In this document: positions 51,903-64,000 of the stretch, in pieces
Layout: every line of letters begins with the position of its first letter
How positions within the stretch are numbered: position 1 is the first letter of the stretch
DNA from: Chinchilla lanigera
Taxonomy: Eukaryota; Chordata; Mammalia; Rodentia; Chinchillidae
DNA: 64,000 nucleotides
Direction: 5' to 3'
Assembly: GCF_000276665.1 (NCBI RefSeq)
Contig: NW_004955404.1
Location: 29,559,838 to 29,623,837 of the forward strand
The notes under the pieces: model-generated
Seen by the model: only the letters and a program-made list of their open reading frames with translations
What the model was told of the DNA's origin: nothing
Database searches by the model: none
Made by a program: the position numbers and the translations under genes

Positions 51903-52349
51903 AAAGAAAACCCGCATTGATTAATGCAGTCTACATCTTCTAACCTCCGAAAAAGAAAGGGTAACTTTGTGTTCAATTTTACCCTAAAATCAACATAGTG
52001 AACAATGTGATTAGAGAGACGAAAGAGGGAAGGAATGGGGCAATGTTAAGAAAGCTCGGGGTTTAATAGCTTTTATGGAAGTGGTTGGGATTGCGGATGA
52101 GAAAAGTAGAAAAGGAAAGAGATTTGAATAAAAGTGGATGTAGATTATGCATTTAGATCCCCTTGACTACCTTTGAAAAGCACTAGCAAAAGATGGAATT
52201 CTTTTTAATTACATTTTGAGAGTTGAACTCCACTTCATGAATGTAGCAGTATCATGGGACCAAAAGTGAAGCATCTGAGGATTTACAAAGTTTACTTATG
52301 ATAAAAATTGTGTACAAAAAGATTAACCTTGCTCAAAGAGAGATTTTGT

Positions 52350-52745
52350 TTTGTTATAGGCTCCTGGAAGTAATTTCTTTGCCCTTGGAATGTGCAATGT
52401 GTAACTGTGTTTATCTGGGGCCTTGGACTATGCCAGAAACTGTACACTAGCAATGTGATTTATAGCAGAAACTTTGGGCCATGTGGAATCAGCTGTACCT
52501 CCGAATGGGCTGGAAACTGAGGCTAGCCATGCAGAGCAAACTCAAATAAAAACTCTGGGCAAAGGCTTGGAAAAGCCTCCCTGGTGCTCCTGCTTAGCTT
52601 TATATTCACATATTGCTGGGGGAAATAAATACTATTCATACAACTACTCTATGGTAGAACAAGTCATTGGGTATTTAGCATCTCCCAACACTACCCTTTT
52701 CTCTTCTTCCTTTGTCTGCTATTCATCTGCATCCTTTCAATAGAA
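52350..52745 (+). mobile_element. Possible LTR remnant
   Basis: gggccatgtggaatcagctg, ctcctgcttagctttatatt and ggaaataaatactattcata give the TATA-like then AATAAA layout of an LTR. No proven ends. Confidence 0.38.
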
Positions 52746-55499
52746 TGAACCATACCTATGAGTACATTACCTTTTCTAAGTTCTGTAAGTCTTTTTAGTG
52801 AGATATCAAAATAGACAATGGTCTGGGGGACTTCTCAAACTGTGATTGTATCAGAAGTAAAGTTGGTCCTGAACACCGCAAATTGTACAGTTGATGTCAA
52901 AAGTAAGGGTGGCCCAAAGGACCCATAAGTGTTGCAGAAGTATATGGCAAAATATGCTTTTACACACAGATGTAAAGCAGAAGCATTTATGGCAAAGCCT
53001 AAAAGTGAAAAGGAGAGCCACATTTAGAAGAGAATAAGTCTGAAATCATCTACAAATAAACTGTATTTCTGAGAAAGTGTTGGAATAGTCAAAACAGGAA
53101 AATAGCATGACTTGTAAATAAATTAATCTTGTCTGAAGGTACTTTTACAATAGTGATAGATATAGTAAATTGGAGGCAGATAATACATATAATACATACT
53201 AACTTCAGTGAAATGTTTATTTGGTCTCAGGATTTGATATTTTAAAGCATGTCATGCTAAACAGTCTCCAAAAGGACTGTAAATTTACCAATAGGGACTC
53301 ATTCAGTGCAAAAAGCAACTCATAATAAGAAATCTACACAAATGCAAGACAGGACAGGACTCATTTTGCAAATGTATGGCATAAAAATGACCCAGCCAAA
53401 TGAAAACCACAAGTTATGGAGGAGTTAGCAGTGTGTTGCTATAATTCTAAAAGTTAATAAAATGCTGCAGTATCTGAATTAGAGAATGACACATAAGGCT
53501 TAGTTCAATCACAGTATTCTATTCTAGTAGGATCATTTTTAGATTATTGCATTCATTTAAATCCCCTATGTTCAATAAAAGGAAATTCAGAATGCCAAGT
53601 TCCAATCTACGCTTTGCTGCTGATAAATTCACTATATTTTGGAATTGGTCAGGATCTCAGGACTGTAACTCTCTTTATCTCCAGATCTTATAAATTTGGA
53701 ATTTCAGGCCAGCATCAGACCCTGGTGGTTACAGATTCCAAATCCTTTGTTCATCAAAAAAGGACATTATTAAAAATGACTAAGGAATGCCTAGTCATAG
53801 TATCTTTGTATAAGAAGAGGTGGTTCTTCCTATAGACTACTGACCACCCATTGGTGAGCTATCATGAGGAACTGCTCAGAAGCCCCTTTAGTAACAAATG
53901 CTCAACACATTTTATTGGGTGTGTGGCTCAAAACTACATTTTACAACCTTCTTTAGAATTAGGTGTGAACAGTATGAGTGATCAGTTGGATATAAATGAA
54001 AAAAAGTGGCATATTTTTCATCAGTTACAGAGCTGGTGAGTGAGCCTTGGTCAGTGACACTAGAGGATGACATTATAGTTCAGCAATATGCTCTGGACAA
54101 TAAACTGTCCAGAGCCACCATTTGGTATGAGAAAGAGAAAAATATCTATATCCTGTTTGACCTACTGTATTTTAGAGGTTTTTTGTTATAGACAGTTATG
54201 CCTCAAGTTATAGAGAAACTGGTACTAAAATTGGGTGACATCAAATAAAACTGTGAAACATATGGTATTGGTGAATTGCTTATATAATAGGGAATAAAGA
54301 AATAAATATTGCAGGCCAGAAATCTAATGATTTAACAATGCAAAATATTTGGCAATGTTCTCATTTACCTTGGCTATCTATGAATCCCATGCTAGGGGAA
54401 GAGATTAAAAAATCTGGAGTATTAGTATATTTTAATTACTCTTTGATGGAAAGTCCAATGATTGAGGACTCAGTCAAGCTAGAAAAGTCAATTTAAACTT
54501 GACAAACAAAAGATATCTTTGTCTCTTAGAAGCTTTACCAGGGCATTCCATTAATGTTCTTCAAAGAATGGGAGTCAACTTATTGGCAAAAATCATTGTG
54601 TCAGTCTGCTGTCCGTCCTATGAAAAACAATGGGATAAACAAATTTATGAAGAGAAAAGATTTATTTTGTCTACCAGTCCAGGAGAGAATTGATATAAAA
54701 AAAAAATGAGCCTGAAGTATCTTATAGAAATACAAAAATGCTCAAACATAGAATACATGCACACACAAAATTATATGCATCTAAGAGACTCTGAAGCCAG
54801 CTGAAAAAGCTCCCAATGATCAAAACTGATTTAACAACTTGAGCAAGAAAAATAAATAATTTAATATTGAATTATAACCAAAGATATAAAAAAGTACCAC
54901 TGAATCCATGCTGATGTAAATAAAGAGTTAAGTAGATAAATGAGTGGAGGAGAAGCCATGACTGTCCCATGCAGAAGGATGCTGCTTAGTTTACACAGCT
55001 ACTCTGTCCTTACAAAGACGAAACATAACTCTCCACTCTTCAACTGTGTGCTGTGCATAGTGACTTCCTTCTAAAGAGCGCAGTATGCAAAGGGAGAGAA
55101 AAAAAGAATACAGTGGAGAAACCTAACAAAGCCTGCCTCAGCCAAGTGTCCAAGGTTGACATCAACAATAAGAAATCATATTGCTAGTATGTTTCTTCAA
55201 TAAATGTGATAAGAGGGCACTTTCCTTTGTGGTCTTCCTCCTCAAATCCAGAAGCCCAATATTATCATGAAAGAAGTATCAAAAAAAAATACTTGAATAG
55301 TATGAACATCAAAAATAAGATAACCTGAGAAACTGTCATCAGCAAGAGCATAAGGAGACATAATGACTAAGTGTAATGTATGTAATATGATATGCTGGGT
55401 GGGACCATGTTACAGAAAGAAAAAAAAAGATACTTGGTAATAACTGAGTAAATCTGAATAAAATATAGACATTAGTTTATAAGGAGTTCATTAATTATA
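52746..55499. other. Unassigned block, possibly a decayed retro-copy
   Basis: Between 53.59 and 54.70 kb several plus-strand open frames follow one another in different frames (for example TLVVTDSKSFVHQK, NYILQPSLELGVNSM and PSYEKQWDKQIYEEK). This looks like a frameshifted former coding sequence. I do not recognise the protein and found no terminal features. Confidence 0.3.
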
Positions 55500-56060
55500 G
55501 CAAATGCACCACACTAATTTGGGTGTTGATAACAGTTTTTAGATTTTAGTCTTTCTAATAGACATGTAGTGGTATCTCATTGCTTTAATTTGCATTTTCC
55601 TAATGATAAGTGTTTCATATGCTGATTTGTCACCTACATATCTTCTTTGATGAGGTGTCTATTCAGATCTTTTGTCCACTCTAATTAACTTTTATAAATT
55701 ATTGTGGGTTTCAAGAATAATTTATACATATATTGGTGACAAGTTCTTTTTCAGACAAGTGTTTTGAAAATATTTTCTCTAGTCTGTTGCTTATTTTTTG
55801 GTGTTTTTGACAGTATCTTTCACATAGCAGAAGTTTATAAATAAATTTCAACTTAGCAATTTTTTCTTTATAGATAATGGCTTTTGGTATTATATCTAAA
55901 AACTTCACCAATATTAAAGGACATGTAGATTTTTCCTATTTTCCTTTAGAAATGTTACAATTTTATAACTTTGCATTTAGGTTTATGTCCTATCTTGATT
56001 CAATCCTTGGATCTTTGTGAAATGCATAAAGTAAAAGTCAGTTGGCTATTTTTGTCTCAA
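55500..56060 (-). mobile_element. Antisense L1 fragment
   Basis: atagacatgtagtggtatct, catcttctttgatgaggtgt-type text, tattcagatcttttgtccac and ttttctctagtctgttgctt are the reverse of the widely shared L1 ORF2 3'/UTR segment. Confidence 0.8.
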
Positions 56061-57588
56061 CATAATCTAAACCTGTTCATAAAATGAGTTATATTTAATA
56101 TTTTAGTGTCACAAACCTAAAGGGTTTAAAGAAATTCTACTAAATTTCAACTGTCAAAAGACAAAATCACAACACATTTAGTTGAAGGATTTTAATTGGG
56201 TAATTTGTAATTTTATTTTAATTTTATTTGTAATTGGTAATTCTAGAATTGGACAAAATTATTTGAAAACACTATCAGTATAACAGCATAAAACAGAATG
56301 AGTGCTTCCCTGTGCTGAACAGAGTAAATAAGCTTTATGGACAGAAAAGGGCTAAGAAAGCAGTAACAGAGAACAAAAAATGAATTGTTTAAAAGCTACT
56401 TTCTTTGTAAATGTTAAATCAGAAAAGACTTCCTTATCATGCTAGTTAAAACTGGTTTGTTGGGGGATTTGGCTATCATCTCTCTTCTTACGTTTCAGAA
56501 GGTCAAATAACTTAGTTTCAGCTTTGTGATATGGAACTCTAGCAAGAGTAGTTCTATTTTGGTTTGGTGTTCAGAGCCCCATAGAGGAGATCAGTTCAAA
56601 CCAATAGTTCCTGTAAGTTTTCTTTAATGCAACTTTCGCTTATTAACATTTATTTTTAATGATCAGTTATAATGTCCTGTTTCTTGTGTGCTTTTCCAAC
56701 ATAATCTCTTCATGTTCACTAATTCCAGCCTTCTGGCATTCTTTCTGTTGCTGAATCCCATCAAAGTTCTACTGAATCTAGGACCTAGATACTTTCACGT
56801 GGGAGATTTCAATCCAGTTTGCCCCTAGGAACCCCAAGAATCCCTGAAACTCAAGATTTTTCCTCTTCTCTTGAGAAAGGAGGTAAAATTAACAAATTGT
56901 AACCATAAGGAAAAGTATACAAGACCTAAATGGAAATATTTCTTCCTATTATACACACTGTTCATACTGCAACAAGGAAACATAAAATGTTTGTAAAATT
57001 CCTGAGAGAAATCTCTTCTAGATCAGAAATGATGCTTGGAAAGCCAAAATGGATATGATCCTTAGAGCCTCCAATGAAGGAGGACACCTCACACCATGTT
57101 CCCATCAGACCATGTTCCCACTCCAGGAGTGGGTCAGTTTGCACTCACCCACCCCACCTAACACTCATTGGTGGTCTCCTGGGGGCTCCTTTGCCCAAGT
57201 GACCACCTTCACCCAGGGTCCAGGACCAGGGAGACCTTTGGTATAATTCACCCTTGGCAGAGAGTTGAAAGCAGCCTGAGTAATGTCTGAATATTTTTGC
57301 ACAGTTAATAAAGGAACCTTAAAACTTTTTTGATTGGTTTTTGTGGCTTGGTGTTTGAATTTCCACTTCATTGTGTTTAAAGAAGCGAGGTTAGCTTTAC
57401 TGCAGAAAATGGTCTGATTTTTGTTAGGTCTATGGTAGTTTCTCTTGGAAGGCTTTTTTCCCCACTGACTCCTTCCCATTATTTAGAACTTATTTTTAAA
57501 AGATATCTCCTTTTCATCTTACTGCACTATTTTTTTTTAAATACTCCACCATGCAGTCACTATTGTTATTTCCTGCATGGGTCTTATT

Positions 57589-57703
57589 TTTTTGTTTTTT
57601 GGTTGGTTTTTTTTTTTTTTTTTTTTTTCTGGTACCGGGAATCAAACTCATGACCTTGTGCTTGCCAGGCAGGTGCTGTGCCTCTGAGCTAAATCCCCAG
57701 CCC
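57589..57703 (-). mobile_element. ID SINE, young
   Basis: Minus-strand ID with poly(T) at its left. The 17-base duplication cctgcatgggtcttatt lies at 57572-57588 and 57704-57720. Confidence 0.94.
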
Positions 57704-57720
57704 CCTGCATGGGTCTTATT

Positions 57721-59879
57721 AATTCCAGAATTATATTTATTTGTTTTCTGTGTCTTCTTTGTCCCCTGTAGAGGTTAAGTTTCATGACAAGAATCTTAGT
57801 TGTTTTATCAATCACTAGGACCTGAAACACAGCAGGTTTTAAGAAAAAGTATAAGTTGCTAAATAATAGCACAGATGAATGTAAATTATAAACTATCAAT
57901 TTTAGACAGATACTAGAACAATTGAGTATTTAAAAGTATTAATGAGAAGAAGTACAAAAGAGAATGCAGACACACTGAAGTGATTCTTCTTAAATGATAC
58001 TTGTAAGGCAAAAATGATATCCACTTTCCTTTTAACATTTAAAAAAACCTGAAATCACAACTTAACTCAGGCATCTGAATATTTCAGTAAACGTATTTCA
58101 GAAGCCATCTTGCTCCAATAGCAAGACAAAACCTAGTAAGGGTCAGAAGTGTGTCCAACTTTTATGTTGTGATAGTTTAAATGAGATTATAAAGTATACA
58201 CAAAGCATTCCATTTCCTGAGGGCATCCAGTAAAAGAGATCGCATAAAAAGAGGGTGAGGAGCAAGAACAAACATTACAAAGTCAATTTCCTAACCCCAC
58301 ATTTTAAACAGTAGGGAGTGGGTCTAGGAGGGAACATAAACCCACCCAAGTGAAGGAGCGTATTTACAGGTGCCTCTCGGAACTGCTGAATCTTACAAAA
58401 TAGGTGGAACTCTAAAAGCAGATTACACATGGTATCAAAATAACAATTATGTCCTTCAAAAAATCACTACGGTATCATTGTTAGTTTGCTGTGATGCAGA
58501 TCAGGGGCTTGTTTGGATAGAGCTCTGAATCAAGCTGAGAAAGAAAATGCTCCAAACACTCACAGTTTTCTACCGTAGTGAACAAGTCAGAGAGTGAACC
58601 GGCAGTGAAAGCTAAACTATTCCATCACATACTGTACATCCAAGCAGCTCAGTGATTACAATCAAGGATACAGATTATTTTTCAAATAAATTCTTATTTC
58701 TTGGCCTTCCTTTAAAAGTACATACTATTTTAACAAATTCCATTTCTGAAAGTATTGTATTTCTTTTGCTTTCCTAAAGAGATAGTGTCCTGAGAGAACC
58801 ATTATTTCTCTTATAGACGTATTTTTTGATTAGCAACAGAGCTCCCAGACTTAGGCAAGTGTCCAAGAAACGTATGACAATCATAATGTAATTAATTGGC
58901 TGCAAAAAAATGAGATCTTCCAAGTCATTTTAGAAATGTGTCATTCCTATACTGAGAATAAACTCAGACATGATGAAGTGGATTTGATGAATCAGAACTC
59001 CTTCCCTCTCCACGCTGTACTTACTCCATTTTTACATCAGCATTTAGTTTGATTTAATACATTGTTATAGAAGAAAGCATCCATAGAGCAGCTATGGAAA
59101 ATGAAGAAATGTGTCCCCTTTAGATTTTTATAGTTTTAAAATGATATTCAGATGATTTTTAATTACTACAAAAGCATTGAGATGTTAATATACTTCATGG
59201 AAAAGGCAGGGATGCTATTTCATCCACCCTTTTCTGCAGTGAATTTCAAGTCTAAGAAAATTATTTCTTTTGATTCAGTCTGATAGCATGTAATAAAAGA
59301 ACAATAAAACATATGGCTCAATTACCACTCTTCTCTTCAAGCATGAATTACTGAATATCAAATTATTATTAATTGTTTTCTCTGGCTCCCACTCCACAGG
59401 ACAATTATACACTGCTGCATTGTGTAAGTGCTTTGTGTTTAACACTTTGTGGACCAGTCTCTAAGAAGCACAGATGGATGAAATTAGTACATGGGAGAAT
59501 AATTCTTTGAAGCTGTCATCAGTTCCAAAATACTAGATTACCTTGCATTGTATCTATTTATGTCAGTTTCTCAAGGTTGCTTAAAATCACCTGAGAATTC
59601 CATCCCCACCTCAATATGACTTTCTTCAAGAAACAGTTCTTATGTGTCTCTGAAATATTTTATAAGTTCAGTTTCTCAATGTCTATAATAATACTAGTTT
59701 CTCATAATTGTTGAATTTTCACTTCCTTCCTATAAAGCTCTTCAAAACTAAAAACTATAGCTTAAGTAGTTAAAAAAAATTAACTGACATAGCATAGGAT
59801 ATAATAAATTATAGTCACTATAATTGACAGAAACAATGTTAGTGGATGATATTTATAGACACGCCATAAAAATTCTGTG
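57721..59879. other. Intergenic sequence downstream of SCEL
   Basis: Unique-looking AT-rich sequence beyond the inferred SCEL poly(A) site. Nothing recognised. Confidence 0.55.
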
Positions 59880-60855
59880 TAACAGTTAATTCACTTTATT
59901 TGTATAAGACTTCTGTAAATATAAAGTGCTCTGTAATATGAGTACATGTAATATGTCTCTATAATCCATAACCATTCTTTCTTATACATTATTTGTATAC
60001 CCAGATTTCTGAAATTTATGCAAGAGAAACAACAAATTATAATATATAAACTACACATGTCACATTAGTTTACCTATGCCCAATAAATCTATATCTTTTT
60101 TTAAAAATACAGTACATATAAATTATGGCTGTGATAAACTAAAGGACGACACTAAGTCAAATTGTTTATGTGTTTTCTTCAGTCAATAAGCTTAACAAAC
60201 ACGTATAATGATATGTTTTTAGTGAGCAAACTCAAAGTTGCTTCAGAAAAAGAGAACTGGGGAAGTAATAAGTAGAAAACATTTTATCCAGTGTCTCCCA
60301 TGATACAAGTAATGTCATGGAGGTACAGAAAGCTTAAGAGATTTTCTGAGACACATACAACTTTTTATGTTGACATCTTTGTGCTGAAGTTTGTAGGAAA
60401 ATTTGTAACAAAATTTCCTTTGAGGAAAAAACAAGCATATCTTGCTTCCTTTAGTATCTTTGTTAGGATGTCAACAATGCGTCAGAACCCAAACTCTTAG
60501 AAGAATGAAGGTGAGAAAAATAAGCAGCTTTGCTATAATAGGAACCATGATGTAGAGCCAGGGATGGATCGGGCTATGGCTGACAGTGTTCACCATCAGC
60601 AAATAAATTATTTCTTTGATGTTAGTAACTAGAACCCTGTGAGTTTCTTATCACTAATCTAGCCAGGTGCCATATGGCTCTTTTCATCTATATAACCTTA
60701 ATGAAAGTAATTAGATTATTTATGCAATATCAGAATTATTATAATTTTATATAAATGTTGATCTTCAATGTAAGAGCTTTTCTACACTACATGTTTTTAA
60801 AACTTGTAACTTTTAATTCTTTCATGCTTTTCATCTTGATTTCCATGTGCCAGCA
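59880..60855 (-). other. Probable SCEL 3'UTR
   Basis: AT-rich sequence downstream of the SCEL stop. The first canonical AATAAA on the minus strand is at 59900-59895, about 960 bases past the stop. A weaker ATTAAA occurs only about 40 bases past the stop (60817-60812). I infer use of the distal signal and a 3'UTR of roughly 1 kb, but the cleavage site is not visible. Confidence 0.5.
59895..59900 (-). terminator. Candidate SCEL polyadenylation signal
   Basis: TTTATT on the plus strand, AATAAA on the minus strand. It is the first canonical hexamer after the SCEL stop codon. Use is inferred. Confidence 0.45.
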
Positions 60856-60872
60856 TTACTGAATCCACTTTG
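60856..60872 (-). CDS. SCEL: SCEL terminal coding segment
   Basis: The last 17 coding bases of sciellin. A long pyrimidine tract ending CTTCCTAG (60880-60873) is the acceptor. The exon starts CA, which completes GCA with the G from the LIM exon, then AAG TGG ATT CAG TAA. The C-terminus is therefore M-AKWIQ. Sciellin is remembered to end in a very similar MAKWI-plus-one-residue tail, and the phase fits exactly. An exon this small would be missed by an ORF search. The stop is TAA at 60858-60856. Confidence 0.9.
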
Positions 60873-62257
60873 CTAGGAAGAAAAAAAAAAAAAAAAACCA
60901 GAAAACACATTGAGTACACAAATAACACCACAATCAAAATTAAAAAAAAAAAATCAAAAATCAACATTTCCTTCAGGAGATAGTGGTGGATTAAGCATTC
61001 CAGTCTACCTTCTACTAATGAGTGCATCAGTGCGGCTGCTATTCATACATGAAGTACTAAATCCTAGATATGCATGTTTATGACATACCTGAGAGTCACA
61101 ACCTGATAACTCATGTGTACTACACAAAAATGCAATGCCTATGGGGTGTTCACAGTCAATACACTAAGACTTCTGAGTCTTTTGGTAACCATATCTGCTC
61201 AGCCATGTTACCAAGTCATAAGAAACTAAAAGCTGTAGAACACCCACCATGCATAATAAGACCTATGATATAATATTGGATCATGATAAGGATGCTAAAT
61301 TAGAAAGAAAAGTGAAATCTGAAAACTGTCTGGGGAAAGCAAAAAATAGAAGGCAACGTATGAATATAATTAGGTTTATTCTTGTAAGTGATTCTGCAGC
61401 CTGATGGAACGTGGGTTTCTGAATATTTTTCAGTGCATTTTCCAGATGCAGCATCCCAGTAGCTCATTAGGCTGACATATTTGTCATTAAGTTCCATATT
61501 TTGGATCCCACGTAGGAATCCCAAATGTTCCCCTTTCATTCACTACAGCAACAAGACATCAGGAAAAATTGCCTTTCACACAGTACTGTAGACCTTCTCC
61601 TCGATATCATTTTCATTACTGTACCTACATACTATTGCATGTAGATACTGGCTTTTAAAATCAATCAAGTTTCACAGAATTTCATGTTGTTCACTTAGCA
61701 TTACTCCACATCTCTTAGGTTAGCTCTGAAACTTTTCTTGCTGACTTTATTAAAAATAGTTTAAAAATACGTGTTCTTCATGTTGAGCAAAATAAGTCAG
61801 ATGCAGAAAGTATGACATATTTTCCTGATGTGTGCACAGAAAAAATATTGCCTGTAAGTAGAAGCTGGACTATTAGGGGCTGAGGAGCAGGACTAGGGGA
61901 AGACAGGAGGAGATCAGAAAGGATAGACGAGTGGGATGTGATCAACACATGATACATGGATACGTGGAAATGTCACAGTGAAACTCAGTAACCTAATGGA
62001 AAATTTGCTAAAATAAACAGCCTCTTTGCTTAATTGTATCTATGTCCCATCTAATATTAGGGCACAATATAAATGTTAATTGATTTTATATCTTTGAACA
62101 AAATATTACCAAGATGTAACTATTTTCAGCTGAATTTTAAACTAAATAATAAATAATTAATAAACTAGTTGTACTTTATTGAAATATATAATTTTCAATA
62201 ACACTAAATGTTTATTAATGGTATAACTAATTGTTCCTTACAGAACACAGTACTTAC
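60873..62257 (-). other. SCEL last intron
   Basis: Lies between a GTAAGT donor and a CTTCCTAG acceptor, with coding phase 1 on both sides. It contains an L1 3'-end fragment at about 61.77-62.03 kb and otherwise unassigned AT-rich sequence. Confidence 0.88.
61765..62030 (+). mobile_element. L1 3'-end fragment in SCEL last intron
   Basis: ttgagcaaaataagtcagat, gcagaaagtatgacatattt and a final purine-rich part, as in L1 3' ends. Antisense to SCEL. Confidence 0.65.
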
Positions 62258-62360
62258 CCATAACTTTAGAGTAGCAAGGTTCACAGTGTATTGTTTGTCT
62301 ATAAATCCAAATACTGTCACCTGCTTTCAGATTTTCCAAAGGCTGTTTGCATATTTCACA
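62258..62360 (-). CDS. SCEL: SCEL penultimate coding exon (second half of LIM domain)
   Basis: Exon of 103 bases encoding the second zinc-binding half of the C-terminal LIM domain of sciellin, a precursor of the cornified envelope in stratified epithelia. The reading is CEICKQPLENLKAGDSIW, then IYRQTIHCEPCYSKVM and one base of the next codon. The Cys spacing C-x2-C-x21-C-x2-C fits the second LIM finger. The acceptor is a T-rich tract ending ATTAG immediately before the first Cys codon (phase 0). The donor is G|GTAAGT at 62258/62257. The upstream exon with the first LIM half is not visible to the right edge. The match to sciellin is from memory of the family; gene order next to SLAIN1 supports it. 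Confidence 0.93.
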
Positions 62361-62721
62361 CTAATGAAAAAAATCATATATAAAATTTACATAATAGATT
62401 AAGTATAGATTCTTAGGAGAACAGAGATAGAAAATCATATTTAGTTCATTCAAAACCCTCTTTCATGGCAATACTCAGAGGCAGCCTCAAGAGAAATAGT
62501 GGTAATACAAAGATGGTGAAGTGATAATACTAAAAAGGAAAGTATCCTTGTGATAATACTAGAAAAAGAGAGATAATACTAAAAAAGAAAGTGTATTTGT
62601 CTATAACTCACATGCTAAGCTTTTCAAAAAATTCTCACAGCATTTCAGGTAATCACTACTACTGAAGTTTGTATTTAACTCACAATGCAGTAGATATAAA
62701 TTTTTAAAAATTGGGTTATGC

Positions 62722-62823
62722 TGGGGCCGGGGATATAGCTCAGCAGCACAAGCTCCTGCCTGGCAAGCACAAGGTCCTGAGTTTGATTCCCGGCACCACA
62801 AAAAAAAAAAAAAAAAAAAAAAA
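62722..62823 (+). mobile_element. ID SINE variant in SCEL intron
   Basis: ID body (ggggccggggatatagctca) ending cggcaccac rather than ggtaccggag, so it is a different subfamily from the other young copies. Poly(A) tail. A short duplication around ggttatgc is visible on both sides. Confidence 0.9.
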
Positions 62824-63681
62824 TGGTTATGCCAAGGATAAGATGACCATTGAATATCTCAAACAAAAACAAACCTGCATTTACTGATGGCTTACACAGG
62901 GAGAGCTATGCTGTCCAGGTGCAGCTCCACTCACCCAAACAAAGTGCTCATCTTTCAGGTTTGAGGGGTAAGTTTGTATTGAGTTGTAGACTGATGCAGA
63001 AAGCATTAACCTCTTTTTTTGGATCTGTCCATTGCTGATTGGCTGAATTCCAAACACCAGCTTGTTATTGACTGGCTTTTAGAAATGGGCTCACTAGAAG
63101 TAGATTGTCATTGATCAATTTGATAGTTTTAAACCAGTTTGGGTTGTTCTCTATTACCGTGCCTACAGCACAATCTATGTTTCTCTATGAGTGTTGGAAA
63201 CATTTTAATTCTGTTATATTCTATACCTACATTGAAAATTGCATTGAAAATGTGATAAGTGAAAATTATTTTTATTCACTAGATGGATTCACCAAGAGTT
63301 TTCTTGTTTTATAATGTTTTCTGTATAGTAATTTTCAATAAAGGACTAATACTTTTATTTAATTCAACAGATTTCATAACTATAAGAAAATAATTTTATG
63401 TTTTATAGTCACACAATTATTTGATCCTCAGACTACATTTCTATAATCCTACATTGGATGGATGTTTGTTTCTCAAAATGATATACTGTATTTCTGATTG
63501 CTGTATGTTACTGTCTGAAAGTAAATGGAGCAGAAGCAATCAATTGACAAAGTGTTATAGCTATTTGACTGGATTAGGTAATTTGCATCAATTACCAAAT
63601 GACAGCGGTAGAAAGGACGCATAGATTTGGGTAAATGTTTCTCATATTGGCTGCATCTCAGGTCTGTCAAAGGGGCTTTTA

Positions 63682-63799
63682 TTTTTTGTATTTATTTTTT
63701 ATTTATTTATTTTTGGTTTTTCTCCGGTACCGGGAACCGAACTCACGATCTTGCGCTTGCCAAGCAGGCACTTTGCCGCTGAGCTAAATCCCCAGCTCC
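63682..63799 (-). mobile_element. ID SINE, young, in SCEL intron
   Basis: Minus-strand ID of the ggtaccggagaaaaacc form. The 15-base duplication tcaaaggggctttta is at 63667-63681 and 63800-63814. Confidence 0.94.
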
Positions 63800-63824
63800 T
63801 CAAAGGGGCTTTTAAAAGAGGGAT

Positions 63825-63952
63825 CCAGAGATGGAGAGGGGAGAAAGGAAGAGGGGTGGAATAAAACAGGAGCTAAGATGTACCAATCGCCATGAGGAAT
63901 CTAATCTTTATCCACTGTAAACATGTACTAATAAAAAATGAAAAAAATGAAA
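63825..63952 (+). mobile_element. Probable L1-type tail at right edge
   Basis: Purine-rich sequence then catgtactaataaaaaatga, like the end of the 13.2-13.6 kb element. Directly after a young ID. Confidence 0.4.
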
Positions 63953-64000
63953 CTACTGATGCCCCCAAATCATCTCTCAGATTCTTAGCTTAATTTGGGG

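Larger units (their letters stand above)
62361..64000 (-). other. SCEL upstream intron (part)
   Basis: Sequence 5' of the LIM exon on the minus strand. I looked for a CxxC exon encoding the first LIM half and did not find one. Two ID elements (62.7 and 63.7 kb) and a short L1-like tail at the right edge are recognisable. Confidence 0.7.

Noticed and set aside
60808..60820. ATTAAA as the SCEL poly(A) signal
   Set aside because: Only about 40 bases after the stop codon. The canonical distal AATAAA is more plausible, though proximal use is not excluded.
62722..62800. tRNA-like box A and B sequence
   Set aside because: It is the tRNA-derived body of an ID SINE with a poly(A) tail, not a tRNA gene. 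The same applies to the other ID copies.

Overview
This window is mammalian nuclear DNA from a rodent. It is AT-rich, has no dense coding, and carries consensus GT/AG splice sites and one GC-rich CpG-island promoter. Rodent-type SINEs are abundant: ID elements, B1 monomers and B1-ID dimers. Lineage-old MIR, L2, L1, hAT and Tigger repeats are also present. The youngest ID copies share a body ending near ggtaccggagaaaaacc and have clean target-site duplications. That ID form plus B1-ID dimers suggests a non-murid rodent (beaver, heteromyid or squirrel side of the tree), but this is inference and the species is not identified.

Two protein-coding genes are supported, both on the minus strand. SLAIN1 (microtubule plus-end protein) begins in the CpG island at about 34.5-35.7 kb. 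Its first coding exon (35304 down to 34705, interrupted by an N gap) joins in phase to exon 2 (21754 to 21615) across a 13 kb intron. I found no later SLAIN1 exon, so positions 1-21614 read as intron 2. Upstream, at 60.8-62.4 kb, lie the last two coding exons of SCEL (sciellin): a LIM-domain exon (62360 to 62258) and a terminal exon with only 17 coding bases (60872 to 60856) before the 3'UTR. SCEL then SLAIN1 in the same orientation matches the known human 13q22 order, and the spacer is about 25 kb.

Region by region: 1-21.6 kb, SLAIN1 intron 2, with SINEs, a split hAT-like repeat, L2, LTRs, a small Tigger-like element and nested L1s. 21.6-34.7 kb, exon 2 and intron 1, with a 2.5 kb 5'-truncated L1 and MER5/MIR fragments. 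34.5-35.7 kb, promoter and exon 1. 35.7-60 kb, the SLAIN1-SCEL spacer, with LTRs, a decayed piggyBac transposase copy whose 3' end is present three times, a Tigger element, L1 tails and unassigned sequence. 60-64 kb, the SCEL 3' end.

I see no operon, CRISPR array, functional RNA gene or new defence-type system. The most unusual structure is the piggyBac relic at 40.4-43.5 kb: three tandem copies of its cysteine-rich 3' end, the middle one split by an LTR-like insert.
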